The position numbers were made by a program, and so were the translations under genes. The notes beneath the pieces were generated by a model. It was not told the origin of the DNA. It saw only the letters and a program-made list of their open reading frames with translations, and did not search any database. Shown here in pieces: positions 5,887 through 15,464 of a stretch of DNA of 15,772 bases. Source of the DNA: Paracoccaceae bacterium (lineage in GTDB: Bacteria; Pseudomonadota; Alphaproteobacteria; Rhodobacterales; Rhodobacteraceae); assembly GCA_018222665.1 (NCBI GenBank), contig JAAEZW010000017.1:1-15772 (forward strand), in the 5' to 3' direction. The first letter of the stretch is position 1, and each line of letters opens with the position of its first letter.

Positions 5887-6354
5887 TTACTTTGCCTCTG
5901 CGGCCGCAGGCGTTTTCGCACCGCTTGATAGGGGATCGTCCTGACGCTGAACCGATCCTTCAAAATGTGCACCTGACTCGATCGCGATTGTTTTGTGGAT
6001 GATGTCACCCTCAACACGTGCGGTTGCGGTCAAACGCACCTTTAGGCCACGCACGCGGCCGATGATGCGCCCGTTGATGACGATATCATCTGCAATGACT
6101 TCGCCCTTGATCGTGGCAGTTTCACCGATCGTCAACAAATGGGCGCGAATGTCACCCTCAACAGTGCCCTCAACTTGGATGTCACCTGTTGTTTTGATGT
6201 TGCCTGTTACGTGCAAATCTTGGGACAAAACCGATGCAGGTGGTTTTGCTTTTGGTGCAGATGGTGCAGGGGCCGCTGCTGCTGCAGTGGGGGCCGCAGG
6301 TTTTGCCGCATCTTCTTTGGGTGCAGGGTCATTAATTTTGCTTTTAGAAAACAT
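5887..6354 (-). CDS. Bactofilin, polymer-forming cytoskeletal protein
   Basis: Bactofilins assemble into non-polar filaments on the inner membrane without nucleotides and localise cell-wall enzymes. This 155-residue protein has a low-complexity Ala/Pro/Lys N-terminal tail (about residues 10-40) and then a right-handed beta-helix core of short repeats with regular hydrophobic-Gly spacing: LHVTGNIKTTGDIQVEGTVEGD, followed by further GEV, GRI, GRV and EGDI turns to about residue 135. A flexible Ala/Lys tail ends it. The start overlaps the 3' end of the upstream M23 peptidase gene by 11 bases, so the two are co-transcribed and probably coupled; its own ribosome binding site is weak. Bactofilin-M23 pairs are known cell-shape modules (for example CcmA with Csd peptidases in Helicobacter), supporting a shape or growth-zone role here. 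Confidence 0.95.
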   Translation of the reverse strand: MFSKSKINDPAPKEDAAKPAAPTAAAAAPAPSAPKAKPPASVLSQDLHVTGNIKTTGDIQVEGTVEGDIRAHLLTIGETATIKGEVIADDIVINGRIIGRVRGLKVRLTATARVEGDIIHKTIAIESGAHFEGSVQRQDDPLSSGAKTPAAAEAK

Positions 6355-7657
6355 TTTTTCCAGCCTTCAGATATTTCATGGGGTTAACCGCATTACCATT
6401 CACACGGATTTCATAATGTAAGTGCGTTCCGGTCGAACGTCCAGTGTTTCCCATATCACCGATCCGTTCGCCACGCGATACTTTTTGTCCGACTTTGACG
6501 CGAATTTTTGAAAGATGCGCATAACGCGTTTCAATTCCAAAGTCGTGTTTGATTTTTATTAACCGGCCATAGCCCGATGCCCAGCCCGCTTTTGTCACCA
6601 CACCATCTGCGGTTGCATAGATGGGCGTGCCATGTGGGGCGGCAAAATCAGATCCGTAATGCATGCGCCCCCAGCGGCGTCCGTAGCCCGATGTAAAGCG
6701 GTGCGCGGATTGCACAGGATGGGAATAGGGAAGTTTTTCAACGGCCAAACGATACAGGTTCAATTCGTCCAATTCTTTTAGAATGGCGATTGCGCGTGCT
6801 TCGTTTTCGGTGGGGGCCAAACCGCGCGTGGACATGGATGTTAATGGGCCCCCATAGCCCGCATATCCCTGACGGATGGTGGACATGATACGTTCGGGAT
6901 CCTGACCAGATGCGCGGAACATTTTGTCCAAGGGACCGATGGACACGTTCATCGCCTCTTCGATTTGGCGGAAAATCAATTCGTTACGCTCTTCCATCAG
7001 GCGCATTTCGATGCGAAGCTCTTCTGCCTGATTTAGGGCCGCTTGGGCATCTTTGATGATTTTGTCACGCTCTTTGGCGGTGTCACGCAGGGCCGTGATC
7101 AGATAATCAATGGTTGCCGTATCTTGGGTTGTCGCTTTGGCAACGGTTTGCGCGTCCTGTGATCCCTTGTTTTCAGATTGGGCGCGTTCAAGTTCGTTGG
7201 TTAATTCAGACCGTTCCACCAATGCGGCGTTCAGATTTGATTGCAAAACATCTACACCAGAAGCCAGTTCCAAACGATCCACTTCTTGGGCCAATAGGCG
7301 TTCTTGCATCACGGCGATTTCGGCCAATGCGGCTTCATAACTTGCCATGACGGTAGTGGCTATTTTCACGCTGGCATCCCGTTCGGAGGCCATGATTTGC
7401 AATCGCTGTTGATAGGTTTCTTGGTCGCGGATTGCTTGTTCGCGAAAATTTCCCGCACCGATGCTGTCGATCAACAGTATCGAGGTGGCCACAATCGACC
7501 ACGCAATAATCAATGCGATGCCCCCGAAAACGCCCGCTTGGGTCGATGGGCGCAGGCGAATAAAGCGTGTATCATCATCTGATTTTAGGAACACTCGACG
7601 TTCCGGAAATAATCCCGAAAACACACGATCAATGCGTTGGAGCAGTCCAAGTTTCAT
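6344..7657 (-). CDS. Membrane-anchored M23 (LytM-type) peptidoglycan endopeptidase with coiled coil
   Basis: A 437-residue protein: a short cytoplasmic N-terminus, one membrane span at about residues 42-64, a long periplasmic heptad-rich coiled coil (about 70-240, Glu/Gln/Ala/Leu-rich) and a C-terminal M23 domain from about 319. All expected zinc ligands and catalytic histidines are present: H333 and D337 (HYGSD), H381 (YAHLS) and the HLH pair 412/414 (THLHYEI). It should therefore be an active endopeptidase cutting peptide cross-links, not a degenerate LytM activator. The frame is open to an ATG at 7705, but that start has no ribosome binding site; the ATG at 7657 gives MKLGLLQRIDRVF, which matches the usual short cytoplasmic start. 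Neither start has an ideal site, so this is uncertain by 16 codons. It overlaps the bactofilin gene by 11 bases, suggesting the filament positions this enzyme. Confidence 0.93.
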   Translation of the reverse strand: MKLGLLQRIDRVFSGLFPERRVFLKSDDDTRFIRLRPSTQAGVFGGIALIIAWSIVATSILLIDSIGAGNFREQAIRDQETYQQRLQIMASERDASVKIATTVMASYEAALAEIAVMQERLLAQEVDRLELASGVDVLQSNLNAALVERSELTNELERAQSENKGSQDAQTVAKATTQDTATIDYLITALRDTAKERDKIIKDAQAALNQAEELRIEMRLMEERNELIFRQIEEAMNVSIGPLDKMFRASGQDPERIMSTIRQGYAGYGGPLTSMSTRGLAPTENEARAIAILKELDELNLYRLAVEKLPYSHPVQSAHRFTSGYGRRWGRMHYGSDFAAPHGTPIYATADGVVTKAGWASGYGRLIKIKHDFGIETRYAHLSKIRVKVGQKVSRGERIGDMGNTGRSTGTHLHYEIRVNGNAVNPMKYLKAGKNVF

Positions 7658-7759
7658 GAAAGGGTCCCAAGCCTTTTTCCCAGATGCCAAATTGGTAACG
7701 CCCATTTAGGGTGCTGGCAATCATCTTTTTCGACGCTGCGCGAATTATTGCGCCTCGTG

Positions 7760-8602
7760 TTATTTTGACCCTTCAAGGTGCAAATCGACGCCCATCTGAT
7801 CCGCCAATGGCCAATAAAAATCAGGGGGAAGGCCCGCATCGGCACGTTTTTCTTCGTTAAACGGGGCCTTTAACGCACCCTTGAAATATTTGCGCACCAA
7901 AGTGTGAAAAACGTCCTTTGGATCCAGATTGTCGCGTCCACACATGAAGTTGAACCATTTGGAACCATAGGCGACATGTGCAACCTCTTCTGCATAGATC
8001 ACCTTAAGGGCGTCGACCGCTTGGGTTGCGTTCGCTTTGGCGAAAATGTCGATCATGCCTGGCGTCACGTCCAAACCACGGGCCTCTAACACCATGGGAA
8101 CCACGGCCAAACGGCCGAGCAGATCATCTTTGGTATCTTCGGCTGCCCGCCACATGCCTGCATGCGCGGGAAGGGCACCGTAATAGGACCCAATCGCCTC
8201 TAGGCAATCACAGACCAGATTGAAATGTTTGCTTTCCTCCGCTGCCGATTTGACCCAATCATCATAAAACCCGATTGGCATTTTAATATGCCCAAAACGC
8301 GCGATGATGTCCCAATGCAGATCAACGGCGTTCAATTCAATATGCGCCACCGCATGCAATAATGCGATGCGCCCCGCCTCTGATCCGGGTTTGCGTTTTG
8401 GCACATCGCGGGGCGACAGCAATTCGGGTTTTTCAGGGCGCGCAGGATGCAGCGGTGGGTTGGCCGTGCTAATTTCAATTGTGTCGCCCGCCGCACGTGC
8501 AGTAAACCACATTTCGGCATAGGATTTTGAAAGGGCGGTTTTTTCCCGCCCATCTGCTGTTTGCAACACCTCGGTTGCCATTTGTGTTAGCGTTTTGCTC
8601 AC
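7760..8602 (-). CDS. DUF455 family ferritin-like protein
   Basis: A 280-residue cytoplasmic helical protein of the DUF455 group, which has a ferritin-like four-helix fold with a probable di-iron centre. The paired metal motifs can be seen: HAVAHIELNAVDLHWD (about 84-99), AAEESKHF (about 119-126), VLEARGLD (about 171-178) and YAEEVAHVAYG (about 203-213). These supply the Glu and E-x-x-H ligands typical of ferritin-like oxidases. The reaction is unknown. It starts with GTG at 8602, overlapping the TGA of the peroxiredoxin gene as GTGA, so translation is coupled to a peroxide-reducing enzyme. That context suggests an oxidative-stress or iron-linked role, but this is inference. Confidence 0.88.
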   Translation of the reverse strand: MSKTLTQMATEVLQTADGREKTALSKSYAEMWFTARAAGDTIEISTANPPLHPARPEKPELLSPRDVPKRKPGSEAGRIALLHAVAHIELNAVDLHWDIIARFGHIKMPIGFYDDWVKSAAEESKHFNLVCDCLEAIGSYYGALPAHAGMWRAAEDTKDDLLGRLAVVPMVLEARGLDVTPGMIDIFAKANATQAVDALKVIYAEEVAHVAYGSKWFNFMCGRDNLDPKDVFHTLVRKYFKGALKAPFNEEKRADAGLPPDFYWPLADQMGVDLHLEGSK

Positions 8603-9060
8603 AGCTCTTTAATTGCCTCCAAAACTGTCTCCACGTGTCCGGGCACCTTGACCTTGCGCCATTCGCGCACGACATGGCCTTCACCATTGATCAAAAAGGT
8701 TGAACGTTCGATGCCCATGTAGGTCTTGCCATACATCGACTTTTCTTTCCAGACCCCAAAATCCTCGGAAACAGATCCGTTTTCATCTGAAAGCAGCGGC
8801 ACAGTCAGGGATTGTTTTTCAACAAATTTGTCCTGTGATTTCACAGGGTCCTTGGAAATGCCCACGATGTCATAACCAAGCGCCTTAAACTCTGCCTGCG
8901 CCTGGCTAAATCCAATTGATTCTTTGGTGCACCCTGGTGTGTTCGCCTTTGGGTAGAAAAACAGGACAACGCCATTGGGGCGCAAATCAGCAAGGTTCAG
9001 CATTTCACCGCCGTCGCGGGGTAAAATGACCTCTGGTGCTGGATAAGGTGTGTCGGACAT
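8599..9060 (-). CDS. bcp: Bcp/PrxQ-type peroxiredoxin (thioredoxin-dependent thiol peroxidase), 1-Cys form
   Basis: Peroxiredoxins of this type reduce hydrogen peroxide and organic hydroperoxides in the cytoplasm. The 153 residues fit the family. The active-site motif NTPGCTKE holds the peroxidatic C44 with its conserved Thr/Pro neighbours, and R119 in GIERSTFLI is the conserved active-site arginine. C44 is the only cysteine in the whole protein. The resolving cysteine that E. coli Bcp carries five residues on is Ile49 here, so an outside thiol must regenerate the enzyme. The ribosome binding site AAGGAG lies seven bases before the ATG. The gene is divergent from the YhdP-like gene (77 bases between) and coupled by GTGA to the DUF455 gene. 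Confidence 0.94.
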   Translation of the reverse strand: MSDTPYPAPEVILPRDGGEMLNLADLRPNGVVLFFYPKANTPGCTKESIGFSQAQAEFKALGYDIVGISKDPVKSQDKFVEKQSLTVPLLSDENGSVSEDFGVWKEKSMYGKTYMGIERSTFLINGEGHVVREWRKVKVPGHVETVLEAIKEL

Positions 9061-9137
9061 ATTATGCTCCTTCTAGAGTTACGTGGTTTAGAGCAAAGCT
9101 AGGCCGTAGCTAGCGCGAAAAAAGAGCGGAGTTCAAT

Positions 9138-12100
9138 TTGTCATCTGTTAGTGCAAGTCTATCAAACTGGCTGCGGACGCATCCTGCCACGCGGATGGTT
9201 TTGGCGTTGATAATTACGTTGGTTGCAACGTCGGTCGTATTGATGATTGCGGCCGTTGTGATGTTAAAACAGCGTGATGTCGATTTGCCCGATCAGTTGC
9301 GCACGCGATTGTTAGCCGATATAAATGCGATGACTGCGCCATTGCAAATCACAACAGATCGGGTATCGTTGACCCTCTCTAATGAATATCAACCTGTTCT
9401 GACCCTGCAATCTCTAAAGGTGGCGGATCAAAATATGACGCAGATCGTCGCCGTTGATTATGCAGTGACCGAGGCGTCCCTTGCCGCCCTATTGATGGGG
9501 GAGCTGAAATTACAACGCCTGTCGGTTGAGGGGGTGCAAGTTCCGATTTCACGATCCGAAACGGGGAAGGTGGGATTGGTCCTTCAGCCTGATGTTGGGG
9601 CTGATGCGGCAACGGCGGGCGCCTTTGATGTTGCTAAAACGTTGGAAACGGTTCTGACCCTGCCTGAGTTAGATGAATTCAAAACGCTTGAAATTTTTGG
9701 GATCACGATTGAATACGATGATGCATTGACGAACAAAACCTACGTGGTGGATGGGGCCCGCGCTACCTTGGATCGAACTGATGATGCGTTACAGGTATTT
9801 TCAGATTTTGCATTGATCACGGGTGGGGCAAATGTTGCCACAGTCGAAATGACATATGCCACAACATTGGGTCAGACCGCAGGGGACTATGGCATTAGCA
9901 TTGATCAACTGCCTACCCAAGACGTGGCAGGCCAGGTCCCGTTTTTATCCTGGCTTGCCGCCCTAGATGCACCGATTTCGGGATCAATCCGTGGCGGTTG
10001 GGATGACAATTTTGCAATTACACCCACCAGCGCGACACTGGAAATTGGCAGTGGACGCGTAAAACCGACCGAGGGCACGCGTCCAGTCGCGTTTGATGGG
10101 GCCAAGGCCTATCTAACTTATGATCCTGCAACGCAGATGATGGTATTGGATCAAGTGCGCGTTGACAGCCATGACTTGCAACTCTCTGCCTCTGGATACC
10201 TCAAGGCAACGATTAGCGAGGGTGTCGCAGAAGATTTCGAAGGCCATATCGACATTGTCGATCTGTCGGCAAATCCATTGGGTACATTGATTGAACCGTT
10301 CATAAGCCAAAACGGACATGTGGATTTTCGCCTATCCCTTGATCCGTTCCAAATTGAAGTGGCCGAGGCGTATATCCGTGAATTGGACGAGGGATCGGAT
10401 GGATATGCAAACGGCATCATCACCGCGCGGCCAGAGGGGTGGGAATTGCGCGTGAATGCCTTTACCCCGCGCGTGGGGCTGCGCAAGGCGCTGTCTGCAT
10501 GGCCAATTGATTTTAAGGCCAATCCGCGCAAATGGATCGACGATCATATTTCGGCAGGCGCGCTGGTGGATTATGAATTTTCACTGCATCGCCTGCCAAA
10601 TAAATTGCCAGTGATCCACTATTCCATGGGGTTTGAGGATTTGGTCATGGCCCCCTTTGCCGATGCCCCGCCCATTCAGGGGTTGTCGGGGCATTTGTCC
10701 AGCCATGATTTCGTTTTGTCCCTTGAAACCGATGCGGGATATATTGAAACGCCCACTGGGCGCGTCGATGTTGCGGGATCGCGCTATACCATTCCCAATG
10801 GTCGGATTAAACCATCGCTTGCCGAAGTTAACTTGCAAATTGATGGTGCATACGAAGATGTGCTTTGGGTGCTTAATCACCCACCTATATCTTTGACAAA
10901 ACGTGTTCCTGCCAACCTTGATTTAACAACGGGTCGTGTGATTGGCACGGTCGATATGTCGTTTATGCTGTCCAAAACAGAGGCTGCAAAATCGCTGAAA
11001 TATTCCGCAACTGGACGCGTGTTTAATGTACGATCCAAATTTGACGTGCTGTCGACCCAGATCACATCAGATGCATTGGATATCTCGATTGATGATCTGA
11101 TGTTCACGCTCAGTGGTCCTGCGCAACTTGGTGGAATTCAATCCGAGATACGGTTTGCTTCCTCGCTTGATCCCAAACGTGATATGCGTCCGCGGTTAAA
11201 CGCGAATTTGCGCGTATCAGATCTGGATTTGACGGGGTTGGGCGTTGCTTTGCCGCAGGATTTGTTGCGCGGAACGGCCGCGGCGGAATTGGTTGTTGAT
11301 TTTCCAAAAGGGGTGGCACCACAATATCGTATCACCTCTGACATGGTGGGGTTTGGGGCGCGTATTCCCACCCTTGGTTGGAGCAAATCAACGAATGCCA
11401 AAGGGGAGTTTCGTTTGGATGGTCGGCTGGGTGAAACCCCGAAAATCGACGGTATTTCCTATACTGGTCAGGGCCTTGAGGCCGAGGCCGATGTGATCGT
11501 GTCCAATGGGGCCTATGCGGGAGTTAACCTGACGAAGTTGCGTGTTGGGGATTGGTTCAACACAGGTCTGCGTATTGCGAAAAATGGGGCGCTGAGTATT
11601 ACTTCAGGCACCGTCAAACTTGCTGACTTTCTTGAACGACGTCAAAGTGGATCAGGTTCGGGCACGAGCACAGAAATCGCATTGGACCGATTGATTATTG
11701 ATCCCAAAAATTCCGTGACGAATTTTCGGGCCTCGTTGAACCAGAATGGTTTGGGGCCATTTTCGGGGGCGATCAATGGGGCGCCCATTGCTGGTCGGTT
11801 GTATGCCACACCCCTTGGACCAGGTGTTGAGGTGGTCAGCACAGATGCCGCAGGGGTATTGATGGCGACCGATGTTGTAAAAAGGGCAACGGGTGGGTCG
11901 CTAAAAATGCAATTAACACCCACATCGCGCAAAGGAGAGTTGGACGGAACAATCGCAATTCGGAACATCCGCGTTCAAAATTCATCTGTTTTGTTAGAGA
12001 TATTGAACGCAATCAGCATTGTTGGATTGTTGGACCAACTTAGAGGTGCAGGCATGTCACTGGATGAGATTGATGTGACATTCCGAAACACGCCAGAACA

Positions 12101-12392
12101 GGTTGTGATTGAATCGGCCACCGCCTTTGGCCCATCGGTTGGAATTTCGGTGGATGGCTATTTTTTCAAACAGCTGGGGCAATTGGATTTACAAGGCGTC
12201 ATTTCCCCGATTTATGCCCTAAATGCGGTTGGTGCGCTGTTTTCGGGCAAGGGGCAGGGATTGATTGGTTTTAACTTTACCATTCGGGGCGTAACCGATA
12301 AACCGCGCGTCGCGGTGAACCCGCTGTCGGCGTTTACGCCATCGCTCTTTCGTGAAATATTCCGCCGGCCGGCCCCCAATTTGGAAAAGTAA
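9138..12392 (+). CDS. YhdP/AsmA-like large envelope protein (DUF3971 type)
   Basis: A 1084-residue protein with a basic N-terminus, one membrane span at about 20-43, and a long periplasmic beta-rich region of repeated amphipathic strands that ends in the conserved AsmA-like C-terminal part ([19 protein letters not shown], then [25 protein letters not shown]). AsmA-like proteins such as YhdP and TamB form bridge-like grooves thought to carry phospholipids between inner and outer membranes. The start is TTG at 9138, supported by GGAG at 9128-9131 six bases before it; the next in-frame ATG (codon 20) would remove the basic N-terminus before the membrane span. The stop overlaps the queA start as TAATG. 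The order yhdP-like then queA suggests co-transcription without an obvious shared function. Membership of the AsmA superfamily is secure; equivalence to E. coli YhdP is likely but not certain. Confidence 0.87.
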   Translation: MSSVSASLSNWLRTHPATRMVLALIITLVATSVVLMIAAVVMLKQRDVDLPDQLRTRLLADINAMTAPLQITTDRVSLTLSNEYQPVLTLQSLKVADQNMTQIVAVDYAVTEASLAALLMGELKLQRLSVEGVQVPISRSETGKVGLVLQPDVGADAATAGAFDVAKTLETVLTLPELDEFKTLEIFGITIEYDDALTNKTYVVDGARATLDRTDDALQVFSDFALITGGANVATVEMTYATTLGQTAGDYGISIDQLPTQDVAGQVPFLSWLAALDAPISGSIRGGWDDNFAITPTSATLEIGSGRVKPTEGTRPVAFDGAKAYLTYDPATQMMVLDQVRVDSHDLQLSASGYLKATISEGVAEDFEGHIDIVDLSANPLGTLIEPFISQNGHVDFRLSLDPFQIEVAEAYIRELDEGSDGYANGIITARPEGWELRVNAFTPRVGLRKALSAWPIDFKANPRKWIDDHISAGALVDYEFSLHRLPNKLPVIHYSMGFEDLVMAPFADAPPIQGLSGHLSSHDFVLSLETDAGYIETPTGRVDVAGSRYTIPNGRIKPSLAEVNLQIDGAYEDVLWVLNHPPISLTKRVPANLDLTTGRVIGTVDMSFMLSKTEAAKSLKYSATGRVFNVRSKFDVLSTQITSDALDISIDDLMFTLSGPAQLGGIQSEIRFASSLDPKRDMRPRLNANLRVSDLDLTGLGVALPQDLLRGTAAAELVVDFPKGVAPQYRITSDMVGFGARIPTLGWSKSTNAKGEFRLDGRLGETPKIDGISYTGQGLEAEADVIVSNGAYAGVNLTKLRVGDWFNTGLRIAKNGALSITSGTVKLADFLERRQSGSGSGTSTEIALDRLIIDPKNSVTNFRASLNQNGLGPFSGAINGAPIAGRLYATPLGPGVEVVSTDAAGVLMATDVVKRATGGSLKMQLTPTSRKGELDGTIAIRNIRVQNSSVLLEILNAISIVGLLDQLRGAGMSLDEIDVTFRNTPEQVVIESATAFGPSVGISVDGYFFKQLGQLDLQGVISPIYALNAVGALFSGKGQGLIGFNFTIRGVTDKPRVAVNPLSAFTPSLFREIFRRPAPNLEK

Positions 12393-13444
12393 TGAAGCTT
12401 TCTGATTTTGACTTTGAGTTGCCCGAGGATTTGATCGCCACGCGGCCGATGAACCCGCGCAGTGCGGCCAAATTGCTTTTTGCAGAGGGCGATGCATTTC
12501 ATGACAAAACTGTTGGTGATCTGCTTGATCTGTTTCAGGTGGGCGACCGTTTGGTTTTGAACAATACCCGTGTGATCCCCGCGCGCCTGAACGGTGTGCG
12601 CAAACGCCATGGTGTTCAAGGTGGAAGCGGTAAAGCCAAGATCGAAGTTACCCTGCTAGATCCAGATGCAGAAGGGTGTTGGAGTGCGCTGATCAAACCC
12701 CTGCGCAAGGTTGAGCTGGGCGAAGTCATTACATTCAATGATCAGTTTCATGCAGAACTCTGTGAAAAACGCGATGGTCAGGCCATATTGCGCTTTAACC
12801 TAACTGGAGATGCATTTGACGCCGCGCTGGAAGAGGCGGGTGCCATGCCCTTGCCCCCCTATATTGCATCTAAACGCGCGGCAGATGAACAGGATAAAGA
12901 AGATTATCAAACCGTTTTCGCAAAACATCACGGTTCCGTGGCCGCGCCAACAGCCTCGCTTCATTTTGATGAAGGGTTGCTGGACGCGCTGATCGCCAAG
13001 GGCGTTGATATCACCTATGTCACGCTACATGTGGGGGCAGGCACATTTTTGCCCGTCAAAGTTGATGATGTCACAACCCATAAAATGCACAAAGAACGGG
13101 GCGAAGTTACCCCCGAGGCCGCCGCAGAAATCTTGGCCACGAAATCCGCAAGCGGCCGTGTGATCCCCGTGGGCACAACGGCACTGCGATTGGTGGAAAC
13201 GGCGGCGCGTGACACGGGTCAGATTGCCCCATGGAAGGGCGCGACCAATATTTTTATTTATCCAGGGTTTGAATTTCATGTGGCCGATGCCTTGATGACC
13301 AATTTTCATCTGCCCAAATCCACATTGATTATGTTGGTCTCTGCCTTTATCGGGGCGGAGCGAACAAAAAAGCTTTACAATCATGCAGTAACTCATCGCT
13401 ACAGGTTCTTTTCATATGGTGATGCGTCGCTTTTGATCCCGTAA
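12392..13444 (+). CDS. queA: S-adenosylmethionine:tRNA ribosyltransferase-isomerase (queuosine synthesis)
   Basis: QueA moves the ribosyl part of S-adenosylmethionine onto preQ1 at tRNA position 34, making epoxyqueuosine. Its 350 residues are the family length. Clear landmarks are [69 protein letters not shown] [23 protein letters not shown], the FIYPGFEF region and the C-terminal [17 protein letters not shown]. The ATG shares one base with the TAA of the preceding YhdP-like gene (TAATG), indicating termination-reinitiation coupling. There is no obvious terminator afterwards; 46 bases separate it from the MFS gene. The tRNA it modifies in part becomes the substrate of GluQ, encoded on the other strand near the left end. 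Confidence 0.97.
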   Translation: MKLSDFDFELPEDLIATRPMNPRSAAKLLFAEGDAFHDKTVGDLLDLFQVGDRLVLNNTRVIPARLNGVRKRHGVQGGSGKAKIEVTLLDPDAEGCWSALIKPLRKVELGEVITFNDQFHAELCEKRDGQAILRFNLTGDAFDAALEEAGAMPLPPYIASKRAADEQDKEDYQTVFAKHHGSVAAPTASLHFDEGLLDALIAKGVDITYVTLHVGAGTFLPVKVDDVTTHKMHKERGEVTPEAAAEILATKSASGRVIPVGTTALRLVETAARDTGQIAPWKGATNIFIYPGFEFHVADALMTNFHLPKSTLIMLVSAFIGAERTKKLYNHAVTHRYRFFSYGDASLLIP

Positions 13445-13490
13445 TCTGTTATTATTTTAAGTATGCCATGGCAAAAATAAGGATGTGGCG

Positions 13491-14756
13491 ATGTTACAGG
13501 TTCTCTCAAATACATGGGCGTTATTGCTGGGCATGTTCCTTTTAATGATCGGAAACGGTTTGCAGGGGACATTGTTGGGTGTGCGTGGCGAAATCGAAGG
13601 ATTTTCCAATTTGGAAATGTCGATTGTCATGTCGGCCTATTTCGTTGGATTCCTGGGCGCCAGCCGCGTTGTGCCTGAAATGATCCGTCGCGTCGGTCAT
13701 GTGCGTGTGTTTGCGGCACTTGGGTCCTTTGTTTCGGCGGTTCTTATCTTGTATCCTGCGATCCCGCATCCTGTTGCATGGGCAATTGGTCGGGCCATTA
13801 TCGGGTTTTCGTTTTGTGGGGTCTATGTCACCGCGGAAAGTTGGCTGAACAATGGGGCCAGTAACGCAAATCGGGGGCAGGCGCTGTCCCTTTATATGGT
13901 TGTGCAGATGATTGGGATTGTGTCGGCCCAAGGAATTCTTTTGCTGGCCGATCCATCAGGTTACATTCTGTTTGTGCTGATTTCTGTTCTGGTTTCGATT
14001 TCCTTTGCGCCGATCCTGCTTTCAATTTCACCTACACCCGCGTTTGAGGCAACGAAACCAATGCGATTGACGGAATTGATCCGCGTATCGCCATTGGGGG
14101 CGGTGGGCATGTTCCTGCTGGGTGGCATTTTTGCGGCCCAGTTTGGTATGGCTGCGATCTTTGGGTCGCAAATTGGCCTAAGCCTGAGTAAGATTTCTGC
14201 ATTTGTCGCATCCTTTTATGTTGGGGCCATGTTGCTGCAATATCCCATTGGTTGGGTGTCTGATCGCATGGATCGACGGTTCTTGATCGTGATCTGCGCG
14301 GCGATTGGTGGGTCAGCATCGCTTTTGGCGATCCTGACAGGCGGCAACTATTATGCACTTTTGGTTGCGGCCTTCTTCGTTGGGGGCATGTCCAATCCGC
14401 TGTATTCCTTGCTGATTGCGCATACCAACGACTTTTTGGAATATGAGGATATGGCCGCCGCATCCGCGGGTCTTTTGTTCCTAAACGGGATTGGCGCGAT
14501 TGCGGGTCCTTTGATCATCGGTTTCATGATGGAAACGATCGGTCCCGTTGGATTTTTCTTATTTATCGCCGTTTTGTTGGGGATCATGGGCCTTTACGGC
14601 GCTTACCGTATGACACAGCGTCCAGCCATCGCCGCGGACGATACGTCAAGCTATACACCCGTTGCGCCAACGGCATCGCCCGTCTTGGTTGAAATTGCCC
14701 AAGAATACGACATCGAAATCGCCATCGATGAGGAAACTACCCAAGAACAATCCTAA
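13491..14756 (+). CDS. MFS transporter, YcaD-like
   Basis: A 421-residue integral membrane protein with about twelve predicted spans in two six-helix halves, the major facilitator layout. The first half holds GRAIIGFSFCGVYVTAESWLN, the helix 4-5 region resembling the YcaD subgroup. The second half has the repeated motif-A equivalent YPIGWVSDRMDRR (between spans 8 and 9). The substrate is unknown. An in-frame GTG at 13485 exists, but AAGGA at 13479-13483 is properly spaced (7 bases) only for the ATG at 13491. The C-terminus carries an unusual hydrophilic tail of about 45 residues after the last span, rich in Thr, Ala and Pro and ending in an acidic stretch (EYDIEIAIDEETTQEQS). It follows queA on the same strand and may be read from the same transcript. 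Confidence 0.88.
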   Translation: MLQVLSNTWALLLGMFLLMIGNGLQGTLLGVRGEIEGFSNLEMSIVMSAYFVGFLGASRVVPEMIRRVGHVRVFAALGSFVSAVLILYPAIPHPVAWAIGRAIIGFSFCGVYVTAESWLNNGASNANRGQALSLYMVVQMIGIVSAQGILLLADPSGYILFVLISVLVSISFAPILLSISPTPAFEATKPMRLTELIRVSPLGAVGMFLLGGIFAAQFGMAAIFGSQIGLSLSKISAFVASFYVGAMLLQYPIGWVSDRMDRRFLIVICAAIGGSASLLAILTGGNYYALLVAAFFVGGMSNPLYSLLIAHTNDFLEYEDMAAASAGLLFLNGIGAIAGPLIIGFMMETIGPVGFFLFIAVLLGIMGLYGAYRMTQRPAIAADDTSSYTPVAPTASPVLVEIAQEYDIEIAIDEETTQEQS

Positions 14757-14854
14757 TCACGGGATTTGTCGCTTTGTCGTAAAACGTGACTTTGTTTTGC
14801 GAAATTTTTGTGACAGTCTTTCCCCGAGGACAGGGCATGAGGAGCGTGGTGACA

Positions 14855-15430
14855 ATGAGTGTCGATGCGGTTTTAAAATTTTGGTTGGATGAGGTTGATC
14901 AATCCAGCTGGTACAGCAGTTCAGAGACATTAGATCAGGAGATCCGAGATCGGTTTTTAGAAACCTGGCATCAGATTATGGAGGGCGGTCACAGTATGTG
15001 GTTGACCTATCCATCTGGTGCCTTGGCCTATGTCTTGGTCACGGATCAATTTTCGCGCAACATGTTTCGCGGATCAGGTCAGGCCTTTGCCTCAGATCGG
15101 CTTGCGTTAACCGTGGCAAAACAATGCGTGACGCAGAAATGGGATTTATCCATTGATGCACCTGCACGACAGTTCTTTTATCTGCCACTGATGCATTCTG
15201 AAAACCTGTGTGACCAGGACAGATGCATCCGATTGATGAAGGAACGGATGCCCCAGACAGGCGAAAACAACCTGCTGCATGCACGGGTTCACCGCGAAGT
15301 TATTCGTCAATTTGGTCGTTTTCCCTATCGCAATGATGCGCTTGGGCGCAACTATACTGCGTTGGAACGGGAATATTTGGACAATGGCGGCTATGGTATG
15401 ACATTACGGCAACTTGATAAGGCGTCCTAA
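14855..15430 (+). CDS. DUF924 family protein
   Basis: A 191-residue soluble helical protein of the DUF924 family, which has a TPR-like all-alpha fold and no known biochemical role. Family signatures are VLKFWLDEV (start), VLVTDQFSRNMFRGSGQAFASD, FFYLPLMHSEN, and FGRFPYRNDALGRNYTALEREYL near the end. Possible starts in frame are GTG 14786, ATG 14837 and ATG 14855. The last is chosen because the family usually begins with a few residues before the VLxFW motif, and GGAG at 14841-14844 can serve it. ATG 14837 with GAGGA at 14826-14830 is a real alternative that adds six residues. It lies between an MFS gene and lpdA with separate spacers on each side, so no operon partner is implied. Confidence 0.85.
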   Translation: MSVDAVLKFWLDEVDQSSWYSSSETLDQEIRDRFLETWHQIMEGGHSMWLTYPSGALAYVLVTDQFSRNMFRGSGQAFASDRLALTVAKQCVTQKWDLSIDAPARQFFYLPLMHSENLCDQDRCIRLMKERMPQTGENNLLHARVHREVIRQFGRFPYRNDALGRNYTALEREYLDNGGYGMTLRQLDKAS

Positions 15431-15464
15431 GCATAGCTCATCTGTTGATGTGAAAATAAAAATA

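Noticed and set aside
5993..6421. 142-residue plus-strand open frame opposite bactofilin
   Set aside because: Its composition (runs of Ala/Gly, many Met/Ser/Pro) mirrors the Ala/Pro-rich bactofilin tail and beta-helix codons. The bactofilin frame is convincing.
7706..7759. GCGC-flanked AT-rich hairpin after the DUF455 gene as a terminator
   Set aside because: The stem is only 4 bases and no T-run follows on the minus strand.
9098..9114. GCTAG/CTAGC inverted repeat between the peroxiredoxin and YhdP-like genes
   Set aside because: Arms are only 5 bases with alternative pairings. It does not resemble a terminator and no other feature supports a regulatory role.
10113..10547. Long antisense open frames inside the YhdP-like gene (up to 126 residues)
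   Set aside because: They lie opposite a clearly conserved coding frame, have no recognisable domains, and give low-complexity or unnatural compositions. They are shadows of the real gene.
13465..13472. GCCATGGC palindrome before the MFS start
   Set aside because: An isolated 8-base palindrome is common by chance and lacks supporting context.
14757..14789. TCACG/CGTGA inverted repeat and TTTGTCG direct repeats after the MFS gene
   Set aside because: A 5-base stem with an 18-base or longer loop and no T-run is not a credible terminator, and the short direct repeats are likely chance.
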